Below, in pieces: positions 1 through 11,427 of a DNA stretch of 64,000 nucleotides (positions within the stretch are counted from its first letter, which is position 1; each line of letters begins with the position of its first letter). Source of the DNA: Orobanche coerulescens (Eukaryota; Streptophyta; Magnoliopsida; Lamiales; Orobanchaceae); NCBI GenBank assembly GCA_033398695.1, contig CM065811.1, positions 116,979,501-117,043,500 of the forward strand. The letters run 5' to 3'. Made by a program: the position numbers and the translations under genes. The notes under the pieces were generated by a model. It did no database searches and had not been told where the DNA came from. It saw only the letters and a program-made list of their open reading frames with translations.

Positions 1-2
1 AG

Positions 3-373
3 CAAAGTTCGATTGCTATCTCTACATGTCAAGCCGAATATTAGGCAGCCACGGAGGCTGCTAAAGAAGCTTTTTGGATAAAGAAGATCACTGAGGAACT
101 TCAAGTGGTTCCTAACGCAGAGAAGCCCGTGACACTGTTTTGTGACAACGATGGAGCTGTTGCACAGGCTAAGGATCCTAGGGCTCACCACAACACCAAA
201 CATATTGCGAGAAAATATCATTTTGTTAGAGAATGGTTCGGGATGGGAATGTGTTACTGCAGAGAGTAGACACAGCAAATAACGTTGCTGATCCTCTTAC
301 CAAGCCACTATCTCAGAAGGTCTTAGAGAGACATCTGGAGAGTATGGGTATTACATATCATAGTTTGTGGCAT
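3..373 (+). pseudogene. 3' end of Angela-like Ty1/copia polyprotein (RNase H tail)
   Basis: From base 3 the reading frame gives the end of a copia RNase H, including an ISTCQAEY-like block, LFCDNDGAVAQAKDP and HHNTKHIARKYHFVREW. A one-base shift near 235 moves the continuation into another frame, which reads RVDTANNVADPLTKPLSQ and stops at 373. This is the usual C-terminus of a copia pol. An in-frame TAG near base 51 (in AEY*AATEA) and the frameshift make it non-functional. The rest of the element lies left of the window. It is followed directly by the purine tract and the 3' LTR, which share an Angela-like style. The lineage call is from memory of family features and is less certain than the copia call. 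Confidence 0.85.
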
Positions 374-379
374 TGAGTG

Positions 380-391
380 CAAGTGGGAGAT
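380..391 (+). promoter_or_regulatory. Polypurine tract of copia element C
   Basis: A purine-rich run (CAAGTGGGAGAT) lies immediately before the LTR start TGTTAGGAATATG. A purine tract abutting the 3' LTR is the plus-strand primer site of LTR retrotransposons, and this places the LTR boundary at 392. Confidence 0.8.
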
Positions 392-2266
392 TGTTAGGAA
401 TATGCCATCAAATGCCACTCAGAGGATGAGAGAGTAGGGGCATTGTACTTGTAATTATGGAATAATTATTAAAAAAGGCAATACGATTCAATCACTGTTT
501 ATTGTATTTCAATTGCATTCTTGACTTGGTAAACATTGAAGTGAAGTCCATGTAAATAAATCGAACATTCCATTCTCGTTATGGGATAAGAGAAAATGCA
601 CTGGAAGTGTTTAAAGTTTATTTACATAAATCGTTCGCAAGTCAATAAACTTAAATGGGCATTAAGTTTTAATAAGACCTGTATAACTGATGCTAGGACA
701 TGTGCATGTCTTGATAGCATAGTTATAAGTATATTGGTGGGACCAGTATACTCGAATATGACTCATACTCGATTCAGTCACACGGTATTCACTCTCGGAG
801 AGTTGATGACGAATCGAAAGGTTGTGATAGTATACGTGGACCTTTGACTTGAGGGTTCAGTAGAAGATGCGCCTGTGACGTTTAGTTTGTCATTAGAGTA
901 GTTAGACTCATTTGCTTAATTGCTGAGTCGACCTCGAAGTGCGGACTATACGGGCAGGTAGCAGTCTTTACTGTATGCCAAGAAAGGATTCTATCTCCTG
1001 TTAGTGAGCAGGCGAATGTCCTATACGGTTAATGGCAAATAAGATCATAAGTCTTTGGCCAAAGCATTCTAACATAGTAGTATTAGATACACTATTGATT
1101 AGTTGGTCTTGATTTGCATTAACACATGTATAGAGTTTAGTCAACAGTAGGGTTTGACTTTACCGTGACCCGAAGACTTGACTGGGACATCTGATGAAGG
1201 GTCTATACGTATATAGTATTCACGACATAATGGTTCTGGAATGATCCCTTCATTCGTTCTCAGTCGGGGTTTACAGTGTGGCCCGCTAGGCTGGCTAAGT
1301 GCTGCCCGCACTCATTGGTTCCTCCCAATGCTGGCTGAGACGGACCTACGGAGTCGCGCATTAGGAGCGTTGACGGATAAATGTGAATTTATTATATCTC
1401 TATTAATATTAGATATTGGATATCTAATTATGATTTATTCGATAAATCAAATAGCGGTCTTATGAATTAAAATTAAGTTACCGGGTAATTAATTTAATTC
1501 ATAAATTATATTTCTTAGAGAAATATATTTGTATTTGATATAATTAATTAATTGGATTAATTAATTTATATAAATACATTGATGATTAAACGGAGTGCAT
1601 TTAACGGATTCGTTTGACGAACGTCCAGTACACGAGCCGAGTGATTCGGCTCGTTTCTAGGAAAATTCCTCCATGGGCCACACCCCGTCACATGGCTCAT
1701 CACTTTTGCATGTTGTAGTTATTGTCTTGTCTTTGCAATAATGTATGGAGATTCTTTTCTCTCATAATTATTATTACATTATGAGTTGTTATTATAGATG
1801 ATATAATATAACCAACTCACATGTTTAAAAAGAAGACTTCACATCATATTCAAGTGATTGAGAGCTGCATGCCGAGAGGTTCTTGTGTGAGAGAAAGAGA
1901 AAATTTTTTTCTTCAATTTTCATCTTAGAGGTGATATAAAAGTTAAGAAAAATTAGAGATATAAATTCCTACGATAACTTCCTAGCCGTGTTCTTGAAGA
2001 ACGGAGTTACGTCGAATTTTTATGGGAAACTTCCGACGCGTGTGAAGTAGAGGCATCGTATTTTCAGTGTTTGGGACGAAGGATTTTTCGTGCTCGAGCT
2101 CGGGTTCGTGATCTTCCATTTTTACGAAGATTTATTTCAAAGGCTTCAAGGGTATGATTTTTATCTTCGTATTTATATTTTCGTACATACGTTAATTGAT
2201 CGATCCTGTTTGGGATTCAGTTTTATTTTCCGCTGCGTATTTCGTTTTATTTTCGGAATCCCAACA
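392..2266 (+). mobile_element. 3' LTR of Angela-like copia element C
   Basis: The LTR starts TGTTAGGAATATGCC after the purine tract and ends CGGAATCCCAACA, so it has TG...CA ends with inverted TGTT/AACA and is 1875 bp long. The bases after it (GGAAC, 2267-2271) are the expected right target duplication, but the left copy is outside the window. Sequence to the right returns abruptly to Sirevirus gag, so this element is inserted inside Sirevirus B. Short ORFs within it (for example 596-847 and 1241-1465) have no protein-like content. Confidence 0.85.
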
Positions 2267-2828
2267 GGAACCTGCTGCACCGCGAAAAGCAAAGGCTGCC
2301 ATTCCGTCCCCGCAATCCTATTCAAGATAGCGGAATCATAAGCCATTCCAACCTGTAAGGCGTACGCAACAGCATGCTCCCCGAGCATATCAACAGCGCC
2401 AACAGCCGTTCTGAAAGAAGGCTATATCCAAATACCAAAGGCCCGCACGGCAGTACTTTCAGTACAACACGCCTAGGTACTGGATACAGGAGCCTCATTA
2501 TCCATCAAGAAAGTAGGTGTCTGCGCAGCATCGACAACAGCTCTGGAAATCTAACTGGAAACCCAGAAGGCAAGCTGTAAGGCCAAAGAAAATGGCTCCA
2601 CCTCCGAGACGGCATACGTACTGGATTAATAATAATAACCCTGAATTTTACATGCATAATGATTATCATGGATACAGTAACTACGTACATGCCCCACGTA
2701 GATACCGCAAAATCTGTACCAAAGGTAACCTACAGTAAACCAATTGCTGTCAGTAAAATTTGGGTACCAAAAGGCACTAACATTCACGGACCCAACAATC
2801 AAAGGGGACCTAAATCTACCTAATTTGT
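2267..2828 (+). pseudogene. Sirevirus B gag remnant
   Basis: The stretch between element C and the protease holds broken gag C-terminal sequence. One frame reads VSKIWVPKGTNIHGPNN just before the protease; a proline- and WVPKGT-containing spacer of this kind is typical of the gag-protease junction of Sireviruses. Low-complexity Q/P/Y-rich text precedes it (a run of CAACAG-type codons). Stops occur in every frame, so no ORF is claimed. Its 5' continuation lies beyond element C and outside the window. Confidence 0.6.
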
Positions 2829-5800
2829 TTGCTACAGGACATTTTGGATAAGGACATATGGTACTTCGACAGCGGATGCTCCCGGCACATGACAGGAGAT
2901 AGAAGCAAGCTATCAGATTTCGTAGAAGGTTGCGGTCCAAAAGTGCGCTTCGGTGATAAATCTAAAAGAAGAACAAGAGGAAAAGGAAACCTTCTTGTCG
3001 GAAAATTCAAAGTCACCGATGTAGCTCATGTTGAAGGCTTACAGTACAATCTACTTAGTATTAGCCAGTTCTTTGACAAACAGTTCTCGGTGAAATTCTA
3101 TATAGATCACTGTAGAGTCAAAAACATCCTGACAAAAGAAGTTGTGCTCACAGGAAGTAGATCAGGTAATATGTATATTGCTGACTGGATGCCTACGAGC
3201 TCCACAATTCCTTGTTTAGTTGCCAAAGACACTACAAATCTAAGCTGGCTATGGCACAAGAGGATGTCACACGTCAACTTCAAGACGATCAACAAGCTCT
3301 CAAGACAGGGACTGGTTAGAGGATTGCCGAATGTATCATTCCAAAAAGACAGTGTCTGTGGACCATGTCAGAAAAGGCAAGCAAATCAAGTCCACCCTGA
3401 AGAGCAAATCCTACATTTCAACCCACAGAGTGTTGGATATGCTACACATGGATCTCTACGGTCCTGTAGACCCGGTAAGTTTGGGAGGTAAGAAATACTG
3501 TCTCGTTATTGTTGATGATTACTCCAGGTATGCTTGGACAATTTTTCTAAGCAAGAAGAAGGAAACAACATCAAAGCTGTCTGAGCTCCTGAGAAAGCTT
3601 CAAAATGAAAAAGGATCGAGTATCGTGTCCATTCGTTCCGACAGAGGTACATAATTTACTAACCGCTTTATAGAGCAATACTGTTCGGAAAATGGGATAC
3701 AGCACGAATACTCAACTCCCCGTACACCTCAACAAAATGGTGTTGCCGAGCAAAAGAATAGGACGCTGAAGGAAGCAACAAGGACAATGATTACCGCAAG
3801 CAAGTTGCCATAGCGTCTCTGGGGCGAAGTAACCAATACAGCATGCTACACTGAAAACCGTTGTATCGTCAACAAGCACCACAACAAAACAGCATACGAG
3901 GTATGGAACAACAAAACTCTATTAGTTTCGTATTTTCACATTTTTGGATGCAGGTGCTATGTATTGAACAATGGGAAGGATCAACTTAGAACCTTTGATG
4001 AGAAGTCGGATGAAGGAATATTTGTAGAATATTCCTCCGTTAGCAAAGCTTACAGGATCTTTAATAAAAGGAAGCTGACGATCGAGGAATCAGTTCATGT
4101 AGTGTTCGACGAACCTCACCATGACCCTATAGGAGTAGAAGCTGTTACTCAGAACATCCAACAACTTTCCATCTTAGATCCACCAACTCCCATAGAACCT
4201 ATTGTTGACCTAGAAACCAACCCCGTAGCTGTAAGAATCGACGTAGATGAAGCCGATGTTGTACAAGCTGAAGCCGAAACTACAGCAACTCAAGATACAG
4301 TACGGGACCCCGAATTAGAACCCGGCCGAAGATGGTTGAGAGATCACCCGCAAGATCTGATCATTGGAAACATTAATGCTGGTGTTTCTACCCGTAGGAG
4401 AATACAGAGTACACAAGAAAATGTACTGTGTGCACAAAAAGAACCAGATACTGAGTTATCACCATTCCCTGAATGGAATCTCAATCCGAGCTTAGAAGAC
4501 TCAATATTTGCACTATTGCTGTATTCTTAGCCCAGTCCGAACCTGTTTATACCATAGAAGCTCTCAATAATTCTCATTGGATAACATCTATGGAAGAAGA
4601 GCTTAACGGTTTCGAAAGAAACAATGTATGTTATCTTTCTTGTACCCAGACCTACGCATCAATCAGTTATTGGAACCAAATGGGTATTTAGAAACAAGAA
4701 GGATCGAAATGAACTAATTATAAGGAATAAATCAAGGCCAATCGCACAAGGCTATAGACAGGAAGAAGGCATAGACTATGATGAAACGTTTGCCCCTGTA
4801 GCCAGACTAGAGTCCATTAGGATACTTTTAGCCTTTGCCACCCATAAGAGCTTCATTGTATACCAAATGGACGTCAAAAGTGCATTCCTAAATGGAGACC
4901 TTGCCGAAGAAGTTTATGTTGAACAACCACCAGGGTTTGCCAACACAGACGGCATAGATCTAGTATACAGGCTAAGGAAAGCACTGTATGGAGTTAAGCA
5001 AGCCCCTAGAGCATGGTATGAGACCATGTCCCAGTATCTAACCGATAATGGATTTGAGAAAGGTGCTGTGGACAAGACCTTGTTCAAAATACAGGAAGGC
5101 GATGACCTTCTAATGGTTCAAATCTATGTAGATGACATTATATTTGGTTCAACTAACCTTGCTTTATGTCAAAGGTTCTCTCATCTCATGCAAAGTAAAT
5201 TTGAAATGAGTATGATGGGAGAACTTAGTTATTTCCTAGGTTTGCAAGTAAAGCAGTTGCCTACAGGATTATTCATCAACCAGGAAAAATACAGCAAGCA
5301 GCTTCTCAACAAATTTGGAATGAATACTTCCAAATCATCGTCAACCCCCATGAGCACTTCCGCGCAAATTAGTGCTGATGAGGCCGGAAAGCCGGTTGAC
5401 CAATCACTCTACAGGAAGCTTATTGGCTCTCTCCTGTACCTAACGGCTAGCAGGCCCGATATCCAGTTTGTTGTGGGAGTGTGTGCGAGATATCAAGTAG
5501 CACCCAAAGAATCACACTTCAATACAGCTAAACGAATCCTGAAGTATATTAAAGGAACAGTCGATGTAGGACTGTGGTATCCTAAAGAAGGCGGATTCGA
5601 TTTAGTTGGCTACAGCGACTTGGATCTCGGAGGCTGCAAGCTAGATAGGAAGAGTACAAGTGGAACTTGTCACTTTCTTGGACCTAGAATTGTGTCTTGG
5701 TTCAGTAAGAAGCAATTGGCAAACTCACTTTCCACGGCTGAATCAGAATACTATGCTACTGGTAGTTGCTGTATGCAGATCCTTTGGATGCAGCAACAGT

Positions 5801-6075
5801 TGTCAGATTATGGGATTGAAGCCAAGGAAATGCCCATCATGTGAGATAGCACGAGTGCAATTGCAATAACGCACAATCATGTATTGCACTCGCGTACTAA
5901 GCATATCCGCATGAAAAATCATTTCATTAGGAATCATGTCCTGAACAAGGATGTTCGGCTGGAAAAAGTTCATACAGATATTCAGTTGGACGACATTTTC
6001 ACCAAGCCTCTCGACACAGCAAGATTCAACATGCTTCGACAAGAATTGGGATTGCTACAGCGTAACTACCTGTAA
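2829..6075 (+). pseudogene. Sirevirus B pol (protease, integrase, RT, RNase H), broken
   Basis: Recognisable blocks run in order. Protease is WYFDSGCSRHMTGD near 2850-2900. The integrase zinc region (LWHKRMSHVN...CGPC) lies near 3250-3370. The integrase core has MDLYGPV, VIVDDYSRYAW and TPQQNGVAEQKNRT (3440-3800). Reverse transcriptase has AFLNGDL and the catalytic YVDDIIFG (4690-5160). RNase H follows (5590-5830). The tail HIRMKNHFIRNHV with DDIFTKPLD ends at 6075. Damage includes a frameshift near 3400-3470, stops at 3652 and about 3811 (a TGG-to-TAG type change), a break near 4528-4624 and a TGA at about 5842. The normal product is a polyprotein that copies the element RNA and integrates the DNA; this copy cannot make it. 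Confidence 0.9.
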
Positions 6076-6840
6076 CTATTTACTGTTTTTACTCAATAAT
6101 TGTGGGGGAATGCTGTAAGACCCAAGAATACAGCATCCACCATTAATTATCTACACTCAAAGCCTTCAATACAGCACTATAGGGAACAAAACGATATGAA
6201 TCATCCTACAGCTGACGTGTGCAATAATTAAGGGGAAATACAATATGACCCATGAATACAGCATTAATCCAAAAGTTGATGTATGGAATTGAAACCTATA
6301 TGTACCTTTTAAGGGGGAACGTTGTATCGTCGCGGATACAGCACATACTATGGGAATTCGATTCATTATATATTATAATATTTCATTTTAAAAACAATTT
6401 TTGTCCACATGCCCTGTTTTCATGTCAAACGTAGTTTACATTAAATGCCTTACACGACATCTGGACAATCGAATCTCAAAAGCCGCGATGTTTTCAAATT
6501 GTTTAATATTTAATACCGTTGTTTCAGGCATTAAGGGTAATATGAAATGTCAGAAGTGGGACCCACTCCTATTTTAAAATTCAATGGATAAGTGTACCAG
6601 TTACACTCAGTCCATCGTGACCGTTCATTTTAAACACCGGTTCCCATCCCTTAAATCTGACCATTCGTTCTCTGAAAACCCTTCTTCGCCGCCTACTATA
6701 AAAGGACTGTAAATTCCATTTGAGACTCTTTACGCCTTCTGCATATTTTAAGAGCACTCAAGCATTCAGCCTACAAGATTTTTCTGTGTTTACTGCATAT
6801 TTTTCTTGTATCTCTCTCACCGTTACTTGCAAAATCATCA
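6076..6840 (+). other. Spacer between pol and env-like region of Sirevirus B
   Basis: No coding homology is seen. It contains several repeats of a phrase like AATACAGCA or GTATCG (6110-6350) that resemble text in the LTR. A TATA-like stretch (CTATAAAAGG, about 6697-6706) lies 135 bp before the env-like start codon, which could be a promoter or leftover LTR-like sequence. Sireviruses commonly have such a non-coding stretch between pol and the env-like gene. Confidence 0.5.
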
Positions 6841-9800
6841 ATGGCGTCTACTCAGACATCTTCCACCTCTCTCAAGAAGTCACTCAACTTCATCGATGGA
6901 CGGATCTTCTCCAGATCTGTCGTGATGGAACGCATTCACGCTGAAAGTGATGACGTCGATGCCATGGAGGTCGTCACTACAAGAATCCGTCAACAAGGCC
7001 GGTACCGCCTTGGGAGCCACACCGCCGAGAACTATGACGCTCATCTGGTTGAGGAATTCTACCTCAACGCCATAGTTCGTTTTCTGCCTCTGGCTTTAGG
7101 AGGTCATGTCGCTGATATCACAGTCGTTATCCGCGGAGTGGAGATCCGCATTGACCAAGAGCTTCTCCAAAACATCTTCAGGCTGATGGCCTGACTATGG
7201 AAGAACTTGAGACCTTTGGGTCCCAAGAACTGCTGACTCGGTACTATGGCTTATTCACCGGTTTAGCAACGGTGGAAGTGGTTCACACCACATGCCATAA
7301 GAAGAATTTTTGTTTACCCTTCGTTTACTTACATGATTTTTGCTGACGTATTATTGAGAATCGTACAGGTGCTTTTGAGATGTGCACAAATCTCAGATTC
7401 AGGATGATGGTCGCTATAATGACCTGCGAGAAGGTCAATTGGTGTCAGGTCATCCTTAAGCGTTTGTAGGAAGAGGTGTCTAAACCTGCTTCTCAGAAGA
7501 AATCGTTTGGTTTATTCTTAAACCATGTTTTGACAAAGTGCGGACTTCAGCAAACCGCAGAAGCAAAGAAGATCAGTTCACGGATATTCTTAGGAGGCAT
7601 CAGGCCCATTGCCTTCAACCAGAGCGTCCTGATTGCCAACAGACCTTTTACCCGGAATTTGCCGCTGTCTGAAGATCCGAGGGACGTTTCTTCCAAGTCC
7701 CAAAGTGTCGAATCTTAGAAGAAGAGAAAAAGATCTCACAGCAAAACACCAGTTGCTGTTGAGAAGCCGAAAAGGAAGCTAAGGAGGCTTACGAAAGTTA
7801 AAGCTATAGAACCCTACGAGGATGCTCCTCTCGTGGCGCAACCCACTGATCAACTACCCCAGGGCCTAACCCCTGTGGAATAGATGCCCGCTACTGTATC
7901 GACAGTAGATCCCGAGCCCTTGGCGGCTACGATGGATACTAGGACATCTGCCAACTCAAAAGACTCTGGTGAGTCGGCTGCCTATTTTGAGCCAATATCT
8001 ACCTCTCCTATACGGGATTCCACACCCATTCAGGATCCATCTTCCTTCGGGGTACCATCCCCTGTAAGGAATCCCTCTCCAATACAGGATTCCACACCTG
8101 TAGAGGAACCCCTTCCTATAGCAAACCCAGGCGCTGTACGGAGTCCCTCCCTGGACACAATAATTTCCAAGACCCTGCTTTCCGTGCAGATTGAACAGTC
8201 TTTCGAGCGGTTTCTCCAATGGAAGAGCTTTAGACTTGCTTCGTACGAAACTTTGTACAACTGGAGCGAGTGGAGTAATGAAGAAAAATTCGTTTTGGAA
8301 GTGACGGACACTCAAGAAATTGCTGTCCCGATCCAATGGGACAACTTATTCGTTAAGAAGCTAATTGAGAGTCATCTGCTTGATAAGGCTGAAGCTCGAA
8401 GGAAAGGAAAAGCTTCGTCCATGGAAACTCCCGATAGTCCAAAGTCTGATCCTGATTCCGACGACGATGACGACGCACTCCAGGCTGGTCTGCGGATGAG
8501 TCGAGAGGAAGCCCAAGCAAAGAAAGATGAAGGGACATCTACCCATCAGTCGCCCCCTTCGCCACAGCAAGACAATGTTCCCGACAATGAGGATTCAGTC
8601 CCTCATGTCGCGGAGGAACAACATGTTTCGAAACAGGCACCCGAGCCTGTCGCTGCCCCCGCCGAAGTAAGATCTAGCGCCATCTAGGAAGAGGAATCAG
8701 TCCCTCTGCCGGAACAGGCGGATGCTGAGAGACACCAGGAGGAATTAGTCCCTCCTGTATCCATGTCTACAAAAACCACTTCGACACAGGAGGATGCCAC
8801 ACCCCCTGCCACCGAACCCAAAACAGTTACTCCCGCCCCATCAACCGCCTTGGAATTCGACGACGGTGCTATACCTGAGGATGTCCAACTCATTTCACAC
8901 CCTAATGTGAATTTGAGAAGGTTAAATGGAGTCGAGAACTCTGCCCATCCAGACTCTCCCAGCCCCAAAGCAAGAAAAGAGCGATTATGAGCTCTTGGCC
9001 TCCAAACTATCTTTATTCAGGACGCAGTCAATGCTCTACACTCTGTAGAAAAGGCTCTTGATTGGCTTCACACATCTGTTGTTGAAGAAATGACTGGACT
9101 AAGGCATGAAGTCTCTCGAGTAGTCGAAGCCTTCACTGTCTTGCCACATGTCTTCAAGCAAGCTCTGAGCCAACTGCAAGAGAAGCAAGAACAGATCCTG
9201 AGAGAAGAGCAATCGAAACTCCGCGTGTCTGAGGTCAAGACCGCATCTGCTCTCATCGAATCCGGTTCTCATCTGCGAGCCCATGACAAGAACATAAAAG
9301 ATATGTCGCAGGTGCTCTCCTTCCTTGTTGAGAGAATGTCTAATATTGAGACGAAACAGGATGCCGCTTTGGAAATCCTGGAACGTCTTGATGAAAATGT
9401 ATCATACCTTGATGATGCCAAAAAGGGGGAAGAAGCAAGGGAAGCCGCTAGGAGAACGAGGTTGCAGCAAGAGAAAGAGTTGTTAGCTCCGTTTGAAGAC
9501 TCCATCACTGCAGACAGCCCGTATCTCAACGCCGAACGTGAGGATACAGGGAGAAAGACCAGAATTCCAGGATCCTAAGTATCTTTGGAAAAGCCTAGTC
9601 CGAAAGCCGCATTCTATGAACCTCCTGGCAGACCGTCAACCTACCACTGCAGAGATCAAAGACTGGAGGAGAAATGAACTGTTAAGATACTTTGTTGTAC
9701 TTATCAGGGATTCTCCATTATTCAATAGATGCAGAACGATGCAGGAAGCCGCAGAGGAATTCAAGATGAAGATGGAAGATGGAACGCTCCCGCTACAGCT

Positions 9801-9990
9801 GCAGATGAAATCAAAGCACAAGAATGGTGACTTGCTGACCCACCCAGAGGATTGGATCCTTGCCTTCGACAAATCATATGAAGGTCGAGCCATTTATCAG
9901 AATCGAGACAAGGAAGCTCATCAATACTGGTGGAAGAACACCAAGAATGACCCAAAAAGACCATGGAGGCATTCATACTATAGGAGCTAA
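6841..9990 (+). pseudogene. Sirevirus env-like gene with coiled coil, interrupted
   Basis: Starts MASTQTSSTS at 6841. The first segment (to 7194) contains NYDAHLVEEFYLNA and VIRGVEIRIDQELLQN, matching the domain often annotated as putative plant transposon protein, found in env-like genes of Sireviruses. After a frame change the rest reads mostly in one frame (7476-9578): a Pro/Ser/Glu-rich region with degenerate PIQDS/PSPVRNPS repeats (about 7990-8150), an acidic run (DPDSDDDDD), then a long heptad-rich coiled coil (about 9090-9470). A last segment (9493-9990) in another frame ends WRHSYYRS. In-frame stops at 7716 (TAG), 7881 (TAG), 8685 (TAG) and 8988 (TGA), plus two frameshifts, destroy it. 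The role of the protein is unknown; envelope function is not shown. Confidence 0.8.
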
Positions 9991-10361
9991 ATTTCCTTGT
10001 ATTATAGTTTTTGTAATCTTATCTTCCGAATAGCAAAATTTTGTACTCATCATTTCTACATGAATAAAATTTTTGCCTGTCTTGAAAGATTACAACTCGT
10101 AATATACTATGTCTTATATGTTTACAGTCACTTTATTTATTCTTACTGTATTCATATTATGAAACCTATCTCATACACAAGCTGTAAGAACTTGTCTGCG
10201 AATAGTTCATAGTTTAAGTTGTATGCATCTAGAAAACAATGTAAGATTGTGCCTGCGCGCCAATCATAAGTTTTTAATGTAATTTTCTTTTGATAAAAGC
10301 TGAACTTGCCTGCGAGCAGTTCTTAGTATTAAGCCAAATACCGAAGGCCAGAACATTCGAA
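9991..10361 (+). other. 3' untranslated spacer of Sirevirus B
   Basis: AT-rich sequence without coding content between the env-like stop and the duplicated PPT-LTR unit. It has repeated phrases of the kind TGCCTGCGAGCAGTTC / TGTCTGCGAATAGTTC (10190-10325), so it may contain short degenerate tandem repeats. Confidence 0.5.
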
Positions 10362-10483
10362 AGAAGACCAAGAAGTCTGCCCTACTTCAAACCGCTAAGT
10401 GTCAAAGTTTTGCATCATCAAGGATGTTTGGATAACATCATAAGGTTTTGAAAGGAAGAATAGGAAGGACTTGGCAAATTATC

Positions 10484-10497
10484 AAAAAGGGGGCAAC
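10484..10497 (+). promoter_or_regulatory. First polypurine tract of Sirevirus B
   Basis: AAAAAGGGGGCAAC directly before TGTTGGGATAAC. It belongs to duplication unit 1 and therefore precedes a truncated LTR copy. Confidence 0.75.
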
Positions 10498-11292
10498 TGT
10501 TGGGATAACAAAAACCTTGTATCGATGATGTTGGGATAAACAATCCCTGTATCGATCGTATTGTCAAAATGTTTTGACAATATGCCAAATCCTGAATATC
10601 GCCTATAGCTGTATCAAAAAGTTGATCAAGTATCAACCTGTATCGAAGACTTCTTGCAGTCCCAACCATACAGTAAATCTATCATACAGCAAAGAGTCCC
10701 GCAAAGCTAAGTATGGAAGCTGTCTCGAATATCAATACAGCGATCGTTCCATACAGCCCTCAAACAGGACAAGAAAGAATTTTCAGTATTCGCTAGAAGT
10801 CAAGTCCCGTTGATAAAGAAGTATTTAAATACTAAAGGATAAAGTATTTAAATACTATAAGTCATCAGAAGATCTTCAAATCCCGCAATATCCGGATCTC
10901 AGTCAAATATTAGTTGTCGCAGAATCTTGCTTAACAGATATATTTCAAACGGATATATTTCAGAGGCTATATATATCTCCAGAGTTTGAAGATCAAGACC
11001 TACAAAAAGAACGACTGGAAATCTACAGAATATATACAGAATATTCACGACTTACAAACGAACAGAGCTTACAAGAAATATTCCGAGCAAAACATATCTC
11101 CCTAAGCTTTCTACTATTCAGATAGAAGAAATATACAGTGCTCAAACCTTGAACAACACATTATCAGCTTAAAGCCCAGAAAGTCATAGCTATTGTTCAA
11201 ACCCTATTCTATCTTTGAACAAATTCATATCAGCCCTGTGTGGACTGAGGAATCCTTGCTACTCCCGAAATGTGTGTGACGGACTTGCATTG
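10498..11292 (+). repeat. Truncated LTR copy (duplication unit 1) of Sirevirus B
   Basis: Begins TGTTGGGATAAC like the full LTR, runs through the paired palindromes AGTATTTAAATACT at 10820-10833 and 10843-10856, and stops at the duplication junction about 11292 without the final about 420 bp (the LTR 3' end GGCCAACA is absent). Confidence 0.85.
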
Positions 11293-11413
11293 AAGAAGAC
11301 CAAGAAGTCTGCCCTACTTCAAACAGCTAAGTGTCAAAGTTTTGGCATCAAGGATGTTTGGATAACATCATAAGGTTTTAAAAGGAAGACTCGGAAGGAC
11401 TTGGCAAATTATC

Positions 11414-11427
11414 AAAAAGGGGGAAAT
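11414..11427 (+). promoter_or_regulatory. Second polypurine tract of Sirevirus B
   Basis: AAAAAGGGGGAAAT directly before the full LTR start at 11428. It is the duplicate of the tract at 10484-10497. Confidence 0.75.

Noticed and set aside
596..1465. Short ORFs of 83 and 74 residues
   Set aside because: They lie inside a copia LTR and have no recognisable domain or protein-like composition.
7956..8336. Minus-strand ORF of 126 residues
   Set aside because: It is the complement of the env-like Pro/Ser-rich repeats; the plus strand carries the real homology and coiled coil.
6841..9990. Env-like gene as evidence of an infectious retrovirus
   Set aside because: The element is a plant Sirevirus with copia-order pol; the env-like product has no demonstrated envelope function and this copy is full of stops.
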